A stretch of DNA of 64,000 nt from Anaerolinea sp. (GTDB lineage Bacteria > Chloroflexota > Anaerolineae > Anaerolineales > Anaerolineaceae): the NCBI GenBank assembly GCA_029975055.1, contig JARKPU010000013.1, forward strand, positions 310,001 through 374,000. Reading direction: 5' to 3'. Position 1 is the first letter of the stretch. Each line of letters begins with the position of its first letter. Under the pieces are notes generated by a model, which did no database searches, was not told the origin of the DNA, and was given only the letters and a program-made list of their open reading frames with translations. The translations under genes were made by a program, and so were the position numbers. This document shows, in pieces, positions 26,284 through 34,517 of the stretch.

Positions 26284-26350
26284 CCGGAGGCTGGCAAGGC
26301 GCGCTTGCGCATGAAAGGCACCTGAAACTCCCCGGTCTGCGGGGTTTTTT
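26268..26350 (+). promoter_or_regulatory. Transcription attenuator for hisS
   Basis: Three mutually exclusive pairings are visible. Hairpin 1:2 is CCTC (26268-26271) with GAGG (26287-26290), plus CGGT (26275-26278) with ACCG (26283-26286). Antiterminator 2:3 is ACCGG (26283-26287) with CCGGT (26332-26336), extended by two pairs across a bulge. Terminator 3:4 is CCCCG (26330-26334) with CGGGG (26340-26344), followed by six T. The last His codon is the bulge of hairpin 1:2. A ribosome held at the upstream His codons would free arm 2 and allow the antiterminator. A small hairpin (26294-26308) lies in between. No binding test is available; the pairing is read by eye. Confidence 0.75.
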
Positions 26351-26393
26351 CTTTAATTCGCAAGAGTAAAAACGGAATCAAACGGAGCAAGTC

Positions 26394-27662
26394 ATGAAGA
26401 ATATCGTTCAATCCGTGAAGGGCACCCGGGATTTTTATCCAGAGCAGATGTCTCTGCGCAACTGGCTGTATGGAGTCATCCGAAAGGTTTCGGAGAGTTT
26501 CGGGTACCAGGAATATGAAGGCCCGTTCCTGGAAAAGATCGACCTCTATGCGGCCAAGTCGGGCGAAGAACTGGTCAACCAGCAGGCTTTTGTCTTCCAG
26601 GACCGCGGCGGCGACCCGGTGACCCTGCGGCCTGAACTCACCCCGACCCTGGCGCGGATGGTGGCTCAACGCCAGAATGAACTGGCTTACCCGTTACGCT
26701 GGTGGTCCTTTGGGCCGTTTTGGCGATATGAGCGCCCACAGCGCGGCAGAACGCGCGAGTTTTTCCAGTGGAATATTGATATCATCGGGGTGAATAACCC
26801 CGAAGCCGATGCCGAATTGCTGGCTGTGTGCGCGGAATTCTTCAAGGCAGTCGGGTTGACCTCCGATAAGGTTAAGCTCCTGGTCAACAGCCGCCGGTTG
26901 ATGGATGCTTCTCTTGCGCGGTTTGGGTTGACAGGCGACCTGAAACGCAAAGCCTTCCAGTTGATCGACCGGAAAGATAAGCTATCTCCGGCAGATTGGC
27001 GGCTGTATGCCTCCGAGCAGGGCTTGAGCGAGGATCAACTGGCAGGGATCGAGGGTATCCTGGCCGATAAAGACCTTTGGAAGCAGTCGGAGGAACTCAG
27101 CCGGGCATTTGCACTGCTCGAAAGCTGCGGCCTGGGCGATTTCGTCCGATACGAGCCGGCGATTATTCGCGGGCTGGATTATTACACCGGCATCGTCTTC
27201 GAGGCGAAAGACCTGGATGGCGGACGCTCGATCTTGGGCGGCGGACATTACGATAACCTGGTGGCGGCGGTCGGCGGCGATCCGCTCCCCGGGGTTGGGT
27301 TCGCGATGGGCGATGTGATGATCGGGTTCGTCCTGGAAAAATACGGCCTTGTACCGAAGTTCGAGCAGACCCCGGCGCAAGTGCTGGTGACGGTTTTCGA
27401 TGAAAGCCGCAGCCAGGCGGCATTTGTGCTGGCGAACCGTCTTCGCCAGTCTGGCCTGCGGGTGGCCTGTTACCCCGAGGCAGCAAAGCTGCAAAAGCAA
27501 TTCAAGTACGCCGACCGGATGGGAATGCGTTTCGCGGTGGTGGCCGGGCCGGATGAGGAAGCCGCCGGTCTGATCACTTTGAAAGACCTGCGCGAGCGAA
27601 CGCAGGAAACGTTGAGCGTGGCAGATGTTGCCGAAAAGGTGCGTGCATTGCTTGCGCAGTGA
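26394..27662 (+). CDS. hisS: Histidyl-tRNA synthetase
   Basis: Class II synthetase of 422 residues charging tRNA-His. Motif strings are VKGTRDFYPEQM at the N-terminus, TLRPELTPTLARM (motif 2 entry), WRYERPQRGRTREFFQWNIDIIG (motif 2), GLDYYTGIVFE (His-A) and GGGHYDNL (His-B), with the C-terminal anticodon-binding domain from about 330. GGAG lies 7 nt before the ATG. It is preceded by an attenuator with His codons and followed by tRNA-His, its own substrate. Confidence 0.97.
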   Translation: MKNIVQSVKGTRDFYPEQMSLRNWLYGVIRKVSESFGYQEYEGPFLEKIDLYAAKSGEELVNQQAFVFQDRGGDPVTLRPELTPTLARMVAQRQNELAYPLRWWSFGPFWRYERPQRGRTREFFQWNIDIIGVNNPEADAELLAVCAEFFKAVGLTSDKVKLLVNSRRLMDASLARFGLTGDLKRKAFQLIDRKDKLSPADWRLYASEQGLSEDQLAGIEGILADKDLWKQSEELSRAFALLESCGLGDFVRYEPAIIRGLDYYTGIVFEAKDLDGGRSILGGGHYDNLVAAVGGDPLPGVGFAMGDVMIGFVLEKYGLVPKFEQTPAQVLVTVFDESRSQAAFVLANRLRQSGLRVACYPEAAKLQKQFKYADRMGMRFAVVAGPDEEAAGLITLKDLRERTQETLSVADVAEKVRALLAQ

Positions 27663-27697
27663 CCGTCTCCGTGGTAAAATCCGAGCGCGATCCGAAT

Positions 27698-27770
27698 GGT
27701 GGGTGTAGCTCAATGGCAGAGCGCCACACTGTGGATGTGGATGTTGTGGGTTCGAAACCCATCACCCACC
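27698..27770 (+). tRNA. tRNA-His (GTG)
   Basis: A 73-nt cloverleaf: acceptor GTGGGTG (27699-27705) with CACCCAC (27763-27769), D arm GCTC/GAGC, anticodon arm CCACA/TGTGG with loop CTGTGGA (anticodon GTG), T arm GTGGG/CCCAT with loop TTCGAAA. The extra G-1 (27698) pairs with C73 (27770), the hallmark of tRNA-His. The 3' CCA is not encoded as such. It lies 35 bp after hisS and before a terminator; a weak promoter (TTGCGC-17-TAAAAT, 27652-27680) may also serve it. Confidence 0.95.
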
Positions 27771-27786
27771 CAGGGTAAACAAAAAA

Positions 27787-27814
27787 GGGAGCCGTTCGAA
27801 TGGGCTCCCTTTTT
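27787..27814. terminator. Bidirectional intrinsic terminator
   Basis: A 7-bp stem GGGAGCC (27787-27793)/GGCTCCC (27803-27809) is flanked by A6 upstream and T5 downstream, so it can stop both the hisS-tRNA unit and the convergent leftward operon. Confidence 0.88.
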
Positions 27815-27837
27815 CGATTCACGCGTCAAGAGCGGCT

Positions 27838-28671
27838 TTATGACAGGGATTTCTTGCTGCGCGTGCGTTGCAGCTCATAATCCGGCACCTGGCGGGTGAG
27901 CAGGTCGAGCGAAATATCAATCACTTCCTTCGCCTCTTCCGCTGTGGTGGTGCCGATGGTGACCATGTCGATCGGCCGGATGGTGTTCCAGACGAAGGCA
28001 AGCCCCACGACCGGCAGCAGCCGCCCGGCAGCGAGGGGTTTGATCGTCATCACGGGTTTCTTTGCGTCGCGGATGATGTTCATCACCCAATCGGCTTCCA
28101 CCTGCATGAGGAACCCGGCGGCGTTATAGAGCTGGATGTACGTCTCGATGTCGATGCCCGTGCGGTCGGTGATGATGACGGTTTCCGGCATGTGGGTTGA
28201 AAGGCCGGGGACCATCCCGCGGTCGCGGATCATCCTGGTGTAGCGGTCGATATCGCGGATCTTGCCGTTCATCCGGTCAAGCAGCGCATCGGTGACGGCC
28301 TGGTGCGGCATGCAGAAGGTGGCGCCATAGTCGGCGCACTGATCGAAGACATATTCGGGCTCATTATCCGCCGGACCGCCCGGAACGATGTTGAACCAGG
28401 GGGTGTAGATGCGGATGATGGCGTGGCCGGTGCGTTGTTCGGCGTCGCGGATGGCTTCTTCCAGCAAGGGGTTCACCGGCCCCATCACCGCGTCAATGCC
28501 GCGTTCCACAAACGTGCTGATGATCTCAGCCACGCTCTCGCGCGACTGGTAACCCTTGATGAATTTATCTTTTGCCAGACTGGTGTGGGAATAGCCCAGG
28601 AACCAGTTTGACCCGACGATCAACCTGGGCAGGCTGACCCCACCGACGGTCGTGCGAGGAAACGCATCCAT
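27838..28671 (-). CDS. Putative TIM-barrel oxidoreductase-like protein
   Basis: Protein of 277 residues of uncertain family. The sequence starts MDAFPRTTVGGVSLPRLIVGSNWFLGYSHTS in outline and ends with KPLAAGRLLP and MVTIGTTTAEEAKEVIDI, a pattern like the C-terminal half of aldo-keto reductases and related TIM barrels. No clear NADPH-binding catalytic tetrad can be seen, so an enzyme role is not assured. It starts one base after the stop of the polyprenyl synthase. The longer frame from 28719 overlaps that gene and is not used. Confidence 0.6.
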   Translation of the reverse strand: MDAFPRTTVGGVSLPRLIVGSNWFLGYSHTSLAKDKFIKGYQSRESVAEIISTFVERGIDAVMGPVNPLLEEAIRDAEQRTGHAIIRIYTPWFNIVPGGPADNEPEYVFDQCADYGATFCMPHQAVTDALLDRMNGKIRDIDRYTRMIRDRGMVPGLSTHMPETVIITDRTGIDIETYIQLYNAAGFLMQVEADWVMNIIRDAKKPVMTIKPLAAGRLLPVVGLAFVWNTIRPIDMVTIGTTTAEEAKEVIDISLDLLTRQVPDYELQRTRSKKSLS

Positions 28672-28672
28672 T

Positions 28673-29644
28673 CTACAACTCCCGCTGAACGATATAGTTG
28701 GCCAATTCTTCCAGCGCAAAGCGCTCGGGGCCGGCAGGCACCTGGCGCAGCGCGTTCAAACCGGTTTCGACGTATCTAACGGCTTCTGCGTGGCTCTTTT
28801 GGATCGCATCCGAAGTACGGATTTTAAGGATCAATTCCTCGATGCGGTCGCCTTCTGGAATGCAGCGCCCGGCCAGCAGGTCGGCAGCATAGCCGTCATC
28901 ATGGTAAGTTTCGGCATAGATAATGGCCGGTAAGGTGATGATGCCCTGGCGCAGGTCAGACCCTACCGGCTTCCCCAGGGTGTCTTCCTGGCTGGTGAAA
29001 TCGAGGATATCGTCAATGATCTGAAAGGCCATGCCAATATTGTAACCATATTGGCGCATCCATTCCACAACCTGCTCTTCGACCGGGCTGATCAACGCGG
29101 CCGCCTGGGCGCTGGTTTCGAACAACGAGGCCGTTTTGGAATAGATGCGGAAGCAATAGCTCTCTCGATCTACCGTGCAGCGGTTGCCGAACAACTGAGT
29201 GATCTCTCCGTTGACGATGGTCGAGAGCGTTCGCGCGAAGATCTTCATCACCGGGATGGAGTTGGTTTCGGCAGCCATGTTGGCCGCGCGAGCGAAAATG
29301 AAATCTCCGGTGAGCACGGTGGCCCCCGGAGACCAGCGCGAATTGAGGGTTGGGATGCCGCGGCGCAGAAGGGAATTATCGATCAGGTCGTCGTGCACCA
29401 GGGTGGCGGTGTGGAGGAGTTCGATCGCTGCCGAAAGAGAAAGCAGCCGTTCGTGCTCGGCATGGAGCATGCGGCCTGCCAGCATCGTCAGGCCCGGCCT
29501 GATGCGCTTTCCTCCGGCAGACAATAATAAATTCAATGCTGAGCGCAGGTCGGGGTGGTTCTCATCGGCCTGCGAGCGCATGATCGCCTCGACAGCTCGA
29601 ATATCATCCAACACCGGAACTAAGAATGAGACGGTCGTATTCAA
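28673..29644 (-). CDS. Polyprenyl diphosphate synthase
   Basis: Isoprenoid chain-elongating enzyme of 323 residues. FARM is LLHTATLVHDDLID (DDLID), SARM is FQIIDDILDF (DDILD), and GGKRIRP begins the IPP site. Five or so residues before FARM are Ile and Leu, but the chain length cannot be set by eye; a menaquinone side-chain role is plausible. The best start is a TTG at 29644 with GGGAG about 8 nt upstream; it leaves 1 bp to tatD. No in-frame ATG lies between there and residue 25. Confidence 0.9.
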   Translation of the reverse strand: MNTTVSFLVPVLDDIRAVEAIMRSQADENHPDLRSALNLLLSAGGKRIRPGLTMLAGRMLHAEHERLLSLSAAIELLHTATLVHDDLIDNSLLRRGIPTLNSRWSPGATVLTGDFIFARAANMAAETNSIPVMKIFARTLSTIVNGEITQLFGNRCTVDRESYCFRIYSKTASLFETSAQAAALISPVEEQVVEWMRQYGYNIGMAFQIIDDILDFTSQEDTLGKPVGSDLRQGIITLPAIIYAETYHDDGYAADLLAGRCIPEGDRIEELILKIRTSDAIQKSHAEAVRYVETGLNALRQVPAGPERFALEELANYIVQREL

Positions 29645-29645
29645 A

Positions 29646-30428
29646 TTAAGGCTCCCAATTAAACAGCCGGGCAGCGTTGGCGGCTGTAACCCCGGCGATG
29701 TCATCCTCGTCACTACCACGTAATTCGGCCAGCTTACGGGCGATAAATGCCGTGAAGGCCGGTTCGTTCCGCTCCCCCCGGCGGGGATGCGGGGTCAGAT
29801 AAGGCGCATCGGTTTCGATCAATAAGACCTCGGTGGGCAAGCCGGCGGCCACACGGTGCTTTTCGTGCGCATTTTTAAAGGTCACCGGCCCGCTGATGCC
29901 GATAAACATCCCAACATCCACTGCGCGAGCAGCTTCTTCCAGCGTGCCGTCGAAGGAATGCATCACGCCGCGCCTGTTCTTGGGGGATGCGGCGATCCAA
30001 TCTGACAGCGCAGCGAGCACGTCCTCGAACGCATCGCGGTTGTGGATCACCACGGGCAACCCGATTTCACCGGCTAGTTCAAGCTGCGCCGCGAATACAG
30101 CGCGTTGGAGCGGGCGCGGGGCGCGGTCTCGATAGTAATCCAGTCCGATTTCACCCACGGCGACCACCCTGGGCATGTGCGCAAGCCGGCGGAGCTCGCT
30201 CAACGCTTCGTCATCAAACGTGGATGCTTCGGATGGGTGAACCCCGACCGCTGCGTAAATCATCGGGTGCGCGGCAGCCAGCTCGACGGCCCGGCGGCTG
30301 GTTTCCAGGTCGATCCCAGGGACGAGAATGCGTTCCACCCCGGCTGCGCGCGAGCGCTCCAGCACAGACTGGAGGTCGTCCTGGAAGGTGTTAAGGTTCA
30401 GGTGACAGTGCGTATCTGTCAGTCGCAT
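29646..30428 (-). CDS. tatD: TatD-family metal-dependent hydrolase
   Basis: Amidohydrolase-fold nuclease of 260 residues. Metal ligands are His7 and His9 (DTHCHLN), the VGEIGLDYYR glutamate, VIHNRDA and MHSFDG, with a final ETDAPYLTPHPRRGERNEP motif. E. coli TatD is a 3'-5' exonuclease acting on damaged DNA; the same class is often annotated in tRNA or isoprenoid operons. Ends 1 bp before the polyprenyl synthase. Confidence 0.93.
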   Translation of the reverse strand: MRLTDTHCHLNLNTFQDDLQSVLERSRAAGVERILVPGIDLETSRRAVELAAAHPMIYAAVGVHPSEASTFDDEALSELRRLAHMPRVVAVGEIGLDYYRDRAPRPLQRAVFAAQLELAGEIGLPVVIHNRDAFEDVLAALSDWIAASPKNRRGVMHSFDGTLEEAARAVDVGMFIGISGPVTFKNAHEKHRVAAGLPTEVLLIETDAPYLTPHPRRGERNEPAFTAFIARKLAELRGSDEDDIAGVTAANAARLFNWEP

Positions 30429-30433
30429 GGAAA

Positions 30434-31855
30434 TTACACAAGGCCTGCGATCTTCAACCCGTCTTTCAAGATAGAGTCCACCCGATCAGGGTGGGTTGTT
30501 TCGGTGTAAACGCGCATAATCGGTTCGGTGCCGGAGAAGCGGATCAGCAGCCAGCCGCCGTCTTCCAGCTCAAATTTGAAGCCGTCGGTGGAGTTCAAAC
30601 CGGTGACTTTCAAGCCGCCGATCGTTTTTGGGTCGGCCGCCAGAATCATCGCCTCGCGGGCTGAGCGTTCGCCGGAGAAGAGCCGGTCCACGCGGTCGTA
30701 ATAATGGGGGCCCACTTTGCTGAAGAGCAGGTCGAGTAATTCGGAGGGCTTGCGCTGGAGTTTGACCATCATATCGAGCATATAAAGCCCCGCCAGGATG
30801 CCATCCCTTTCCGGGACGTTCCCGCGGAAAGCGTAGCCGCCGGATTCCTCGCCGCCGATCATCGCATCGGTTTCGAGCATCTTGGGGGCCACATACTTGA
30901 AGCCGACTCCGGTTTCATAGACGGGCACGTTGTATAACTTGCCGAGTTTTTCCAGCATCCCGGTGGTGGAGAGCGTTTTTACGATGGCGCCGCGAGCCTG
31001 CCTGACTTCCAAGAGATAATAGGCCAATAAGGCAAATACGCGCAGCTGGTTGACGAAGTTGCCTTTCTCATCGCCGACTCCCACGCGGTCTGCATCGCCG
31101 TCGGTGATCAGGCAGACGTCTGCGCCGGCATCGAGAGTGGCCTTCAGGCCCACATTGATGTTCGGCGGGATCGGTTCGGGGCGCGACATTTCAGGGAAGG
31201 AGGGATTGCGCTGGTTGTGGATTTCGAAGACCTGGGTTTTCCCGCCGGCGAGGAGGCGCGGGAACCAGCCGGCCCCGTTGCCCCACATGCAGTCCACCAT
31301 CACTTTCAAACCAGCCTGCTTGATCGGTTCGAGGTCGATTAAATCGTGCAGGTGAGCGATGTAATCGGGCGCCGGGTCGAACAACTTGAGCAGGCCCTTT
31401 TCTTTGGCTTCTTCGGCAGGCATGCGTTTGACATCTTTTACGTCTTCTGGAATGAGATCTTCGATCTCGTACAGGCCATCCGGGTCGATTGCCGCGCCAA
31501 ACTCATTCCGAACCTTGAAGCCGTTATCGGTTGGCGGGTTGTGCGATGCGGTGATATTGACGGCCCCGGCAGCTTTCTGGTGGACGACCGAGTAAGCGAT
31601 CACCGGCGTGGGGGTGGCCCCGTTCGTCAAGAGAACTTTCAACCCATTTCTGGCCAGCACTTCGGCCACCGCCAGGGCGAAATTCTCCGAATGGAAGCGC
31701 TTATCGTGGCCGACGACGAACGTTTCGCCCTTCTTCCCGCGCTTCACCATATAGGATGCATAGCCCTGAGCGCAGCGGCGGACATTATCAAAGGTGTAGT
31801 CTTCTGCGATGTAGCCGCGCCAGCCATCTGTCCCGAAGTGGATTTTATATGACAT
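30434..31855 (-). CDS. Phosphohexomutase (PGM/PMM family)
   Basis: Alpha-D-phosphohexomutase of 473 residues acting on glucose- or mannose-phosphates. It shows the phospho-serine motif [11 protein letters not shown], the metal loop DGDADRVG, the sugar-binding GGEESGGYA and the phosphate-binding [12 protein letters not shown]. Specificity between phosphoglucomutase and phosphomannomutase is not clear. A TATAAT at 31899-31894 lies 39 nt before the ATG and GGAGAG is next to it. Heads the leftward unit that ends at 27838. Confidence 0.94.
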   Translation of the reverse strand: MSYKIHFGTDGWRGYIAEDYTFDNVRRCAQGYASYMVKRGKKGETFVVGHDKRFHSENFALAVAEVLARNGLKVLLTNGATPTPVIAYSVVHQKAAGAVNITASHNPPTDNGFKVRNEFGAAIDPDGLYEIEDLIPEDVKDVKRMPAEEAKEKGLLKLFDPAPDYIAHLHDLIDLEPIKQAGLKVMVDCMWGNGAGWFPRLLAGGKTQVFEIHNQRNPSFPEMSRPEPIPPNINVGLKATLDAGADVCLITDGDADRVGVGDEKGNFVNQLRVFALLAYYLLEVRQARGAIVKTLSTTGMLEKLGKLYNVPVYETGVGFKYVAPKMLETDAMIGGEESGGYAFRGNVPERDGILAGLYMLDMMVKLQRKPSELLDLLFSKVGPHYYDRVDRLFSGERSAREAMILAADPKTIGGLKVTGLNSTDGFKFELEDGGWLLIRFSGTEPIMRVYTETTHPDRVDSILKDGLKIAGLV

Positions 31856-31946
31856 ATTCTCTCCGGAATGTGAGAAAAGGAACGATTTATGCTATTATAA
31901 CAGGGAATAGAAGAGAGCAAAATTATTTAACGGCCGGCATCGGTGC

Positions 31947-31952
31947 TATAAT
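31947..31952 (+). promoter_or_regulatory. -10 box for iscS-mnmA
   Basis: TATAAT at 31947-31952 with a weak AT-rich -35 region. Its start would lie near 31959, just before three in-frame starts (GTG 31962, ATG 31971, ATG 31989). Confidence 0.5.
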
Positions 31953-31988
31953 CCCTTCCTGGTGACCGAAATGCCAGATAATATTGGT

Positions 31989-33140
31989 ATGAAAATATAC
32001 CTGGATTATGCCGCCAGCACGCCTGTGGATGAGCGCGTGCTGAGTAAAATGCTCCCTTATTTTACGGAACAATACGGGAATCCTTCCTCGGTTCATTGGT
32101 ACGGCCAACAGGCCGAAGCCGCCGTGGAGCAGGCCCGCAGCCTGGTGGCTTCGCTGCTCAATGCGCGGGCCGATGAGGTGGTTTTCACCTCCTGCGGGAC
32201 CGAAAGCGATAACCTGGCTTTGCGCGGGGTGGCATGGGCGCAGCGCAAGCGGCGCGGGGCGAACCACATTCTCATCAGCCCGGTGGAGCACCACGCTGTA
32301 CTTCACACCGCCCAGCAACTCGCCGAGCAGGGCTTTGAAATTGAGTATCTTCCGGTCGATGAATCCGGCATGGTCGATCCAGATGACGTTCGTTCGGCCA
32401 TCCGCCCAGGGACTGCCCTGGTTTCGGCCATTTACGCCAATAATGAGATCGGAACGATTAACCCCGTAGGTGAAATCGGGAAAGCCTGCCGGGAAGCCGG
32501 CGTACCTTTTCATACCGATGCCGTGCAAGCCGCCGCTCACTTGAAGATGGACGTGGACGCCGACAACGTGGATTTGCTTTCGATCGGAGCGCATAAGTTC
32601 TACGGGCCGAAAGGCGTAGGCGCGCTGTATGTGCGCCAGGGGACGCCAATCGAGGCGGCACAGGCCGGCGGGAAACAGGAGAACGGGCTGCGAGCGGGAA
32701 CGCATAATGTGCCGTATATCGTCGGCCTTGCCGAGGCCTTCCGCCTGGCGCAGTCCACGCTGCAAGAACGCGCGCAACATCACAGCGCCCTGCGCGATTA
32801 CCTGCTCGGGAATGTGCTGGAGAATATCCCCCGCGCGCGCGTCACAGGGCACCCAAGCCGGCGCCTTCCGAACCACGCCAGTTTCGTTTTCGATAACGTG
32901 GATGGGAACCAGCTGCTGATGATGCTCGATATCGCCGGGTACGCCTGCTCATCCGGTTCAGCCTGTAAGACGGGCAGCCCGCAGCCGTCTGAAGTGCTCA
33001 CCGCCATTGGCCTGGCGCGTCACTGGGCGCTTGGCTCGCTGCGGGTGACAACCGGGCGAGATTCAACCCCAGAGCTGATCGAGCAGTTCTCTCAAGTGCT
33101 GGCGGAGTTGATTGGCCGGATTCGCGCAGCCTCACAGTAG
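31989..33140 (+). CDS. iscS: Class I cysteine desulfurase (IscS/NifS)
   Basis: PLP enzyme of 383 residues giving sulfur from cysteine. Lys in LSIGAHKFYGPKGVG holds PLP, and the catalytic Cys is in YACSSGSACKTG. The family usually begins at MKIYLDYAAS, the ATG at 31989; starts at 31962 (GTG) and 31971 are possible because no clear ribosome site precedes any of them. The next gene is mnmA with no gap, so this IscS likely feeds tRNA thiolation, while SufS at 7867 serves Fe-S assembly. Confidence 0.93.
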   Translation: MKIYLDYAASTPVDERVLSKMLPYFTEQYGNPSSVHWYGQQAEAAVEQARSLVASLLNARADEVVFTSCGTESDNLALRGVAWAQRKRRGANHILISPVEHHAVLHTAQQLAEQGFEIEYLPVDESGMVDPDDVRSAIRPGTALVSAIYANNEIGTINPVGEIGKACREAGVPFHTDAVQAAAHLKMDVDADNVDLLSIGAHKFYGPKGVGALYVRQGTPIEAAQAGGKQENGLRAGTHNVPYIVGLAEAFRLAQSTLQERAQHHSALRDYLLGNVLENIPRARVTGHPSRRLPNHASFVFDNVDGNQLLMMLDIAGYACSSGSACKTGSPQPSEVLTAIGLARHWALGSLRVTTGRDSTPELIEQFSQVLAELIGRIRAASQ

Positions 33141-34232
33141 ATGATGCCGGAAAAACCTTTCGTCGTGGTGGCAATGAGCGGCGGGGTGGATAGCTCCGTG
33201 GCGGCAGCTTTGCTCGCCGAACAGGGTTACCGCGTGGTGGGGATGATGCTCCGCCTGTGGAGCGAACCAGGCCGTGAAGACAGCAACCGGTGCTGCACAC
33301 CCGATGCGATGGCCCAGGCGCGCAAAGTTGCTCAGGCAATTGGCATTCCATTCTATGCCGTGGATGTGCGCGAGCGATTTTACCAGGCGGTCGTCCAATC
33401 TTTTCTCGAGGGTTATCGTGCCGGCGAGACCCCCAACCCGTGCGTCGTGTGCAACCGTCAGATCCGATGGGGAGCGCTTTACGAGCAGGCCCGCGCCAGC
33501 GGAGCGGATTTCCTGGCAACCGGGCATTATGCCAGGAGGTCAACCGATGAGTCCGGGCTGGCCCGCCTGCACAAAGGGATGGATGCGGGTAAAGACCAGT
33601 CTTACGTGCTCAGCGTGTTGAGTCAGGAGCAGCTCCGGCACAGCCTTTTCCCCGTGGGAGAATATCCGAAGGCGCAGGTGCGCGAGTTGGCGCGGAAGTA
33701 CAAACTGCCGGTCGCCGAACGGCCGGACTCGCAGGATTTGTGCTTCCTCGCAGGGCAAGACTACCGGGAATTTCTCTCACAGCATGCGCCAGAGGTTCTG
33801 CGCCCAGGGGTGATCTTATCCACCGAAGGGAAAGCAATCGGCGAACACCGGGGGCTGGCTTTTTACACAATCGGCCAGCGCAAGGGGCTGGGCATCGCCT
33901 CTCCGCGGCCGTTATACGTGATCGGCAAGGATCAAGCGGCGAATGTGCTTTATGTCGGCGAGGAAAGCTGCCTTGGGGGCGCCGAATTGCTGGCAGGCGA
34001 AGTGAACTGGCTGGCAGGCGAGCCGCCCGGAGAGGTTTTCGATGCGAGTGTGAAGATCCGTTACAGGGCGCGCGAAGTTCCAGCCAGGATTTCCATCTGT
34101 ACTGATGGTCGAGTGCGTGTACAATTCAAGCAGCCTCTGCGCGATATCACACCCGGCCAGCGCGCGGTATTCTACCAGGGCGATGTTTGCCTGGGGGGCG
34201 GAAAGATCCTGGCGTCGGAGGGAGCAGTATGA
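33141..34232 (+). CDS. mnmA: MnmA tRNA-uridine 2-sulfurtransferase
   Basis: Enzyme of 363 residues making 2-thiouridine at U34 of tRNA Glu, Gln and Lys. The PP-loop is AMSGGVDSSVAA, the catalytic cysteines lie in NPCVVCNRQIRWG and DLCFLAGQDYREFL, and HRGLAFYTIGQRKGLG is typical. It starts directly after the iscS stop (ATGATG; the second ATG is equally possible). Confidence 0.96.
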   Translation: MMPEKPFVVVAMSGGVDSSVAAALLAEQGYRVVGMMLRLWSEPGREDSNRCCTPDAMAQARKVAQAIGIPFYAVDVRERFYQAVVQSFLEGYRAGETPNPCVVCNRQIRWGALYEQARASGADFLATGHYARRSTDESGLARLHKGMDAGKDQSYVLSVLSQEQLRHSLFPVGEYPKAQVRELARKYKLPVAERPDSQDLCFLAGQDYREFLSQHAPEVLRPGVILSTEGKAIGEHRGLAFYTIGQRKGLGIASPRPLYVIGKDQAANVLYVGEESCLGGAELLAGEVNWLAGEPPGEVFDASVKIRYRAREVPARISICTDGRVRVQFKQPLRDITPGQRAVFYQGDVCLGGGKILASEGAV

Positions 34233-34504
34233 CGATCCCGGCAGTTCTGTTTGGCTTCCTGGTTTCGACATTTTTAGGGGCGGCCTTCCATTTATGGAAG
34301 AACGGCGGGCTTGGGCGGTTGTTGCTCTACCTGGTTCTGGCCTGGGTCGGATTCTGGGCGGGGCATATCCTGGCGAACTCTCTTGGCTGGACGTTTTTGA
34401 GCATCGGCCCGCTCCGTTTTGGCGCGGCGTTCCTCGGCAGTATCGTATTCATTGGCATCGGTCACTGGTTCAGCCTGGTGAAAACTGAGCCACAAGAACA
34501 TTGA
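34229..34504 (+). CDS. Small membrane protein, unknown function
   Basis: Protein of 91 residues with about three hydrophobic helices (TIPAVLFGFLVSTFLGAAF, LLLYLVLAWVGFWAGHILA, FGAAFLGSIVFIGIGHWFSL in outline) and a short charged end. I do not recognise the family. The ATG overlaps the mnmA stop (ATGA), so it is translated after mnmA. No catalytic motif. Confidence 0.7.
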   Translation: MTIPAVLFGFLVSTFLGAAFHLWKNGGLGRLLLYLVLAWVGFWAGHILANSLGWTFLSIGPLRFGAAFLGSIVFIGIGHWFSLVKTEPQEH

Positions 34505-34517
34505 CGAAAGGATGATT

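Noticed and set aside
26230..26350. T-box riboswitch in front of hisS
   Set aside because: No specifier-loop arrangement and no T-box consensus; a His-rich ORF and a three-way attenuator explain the region.
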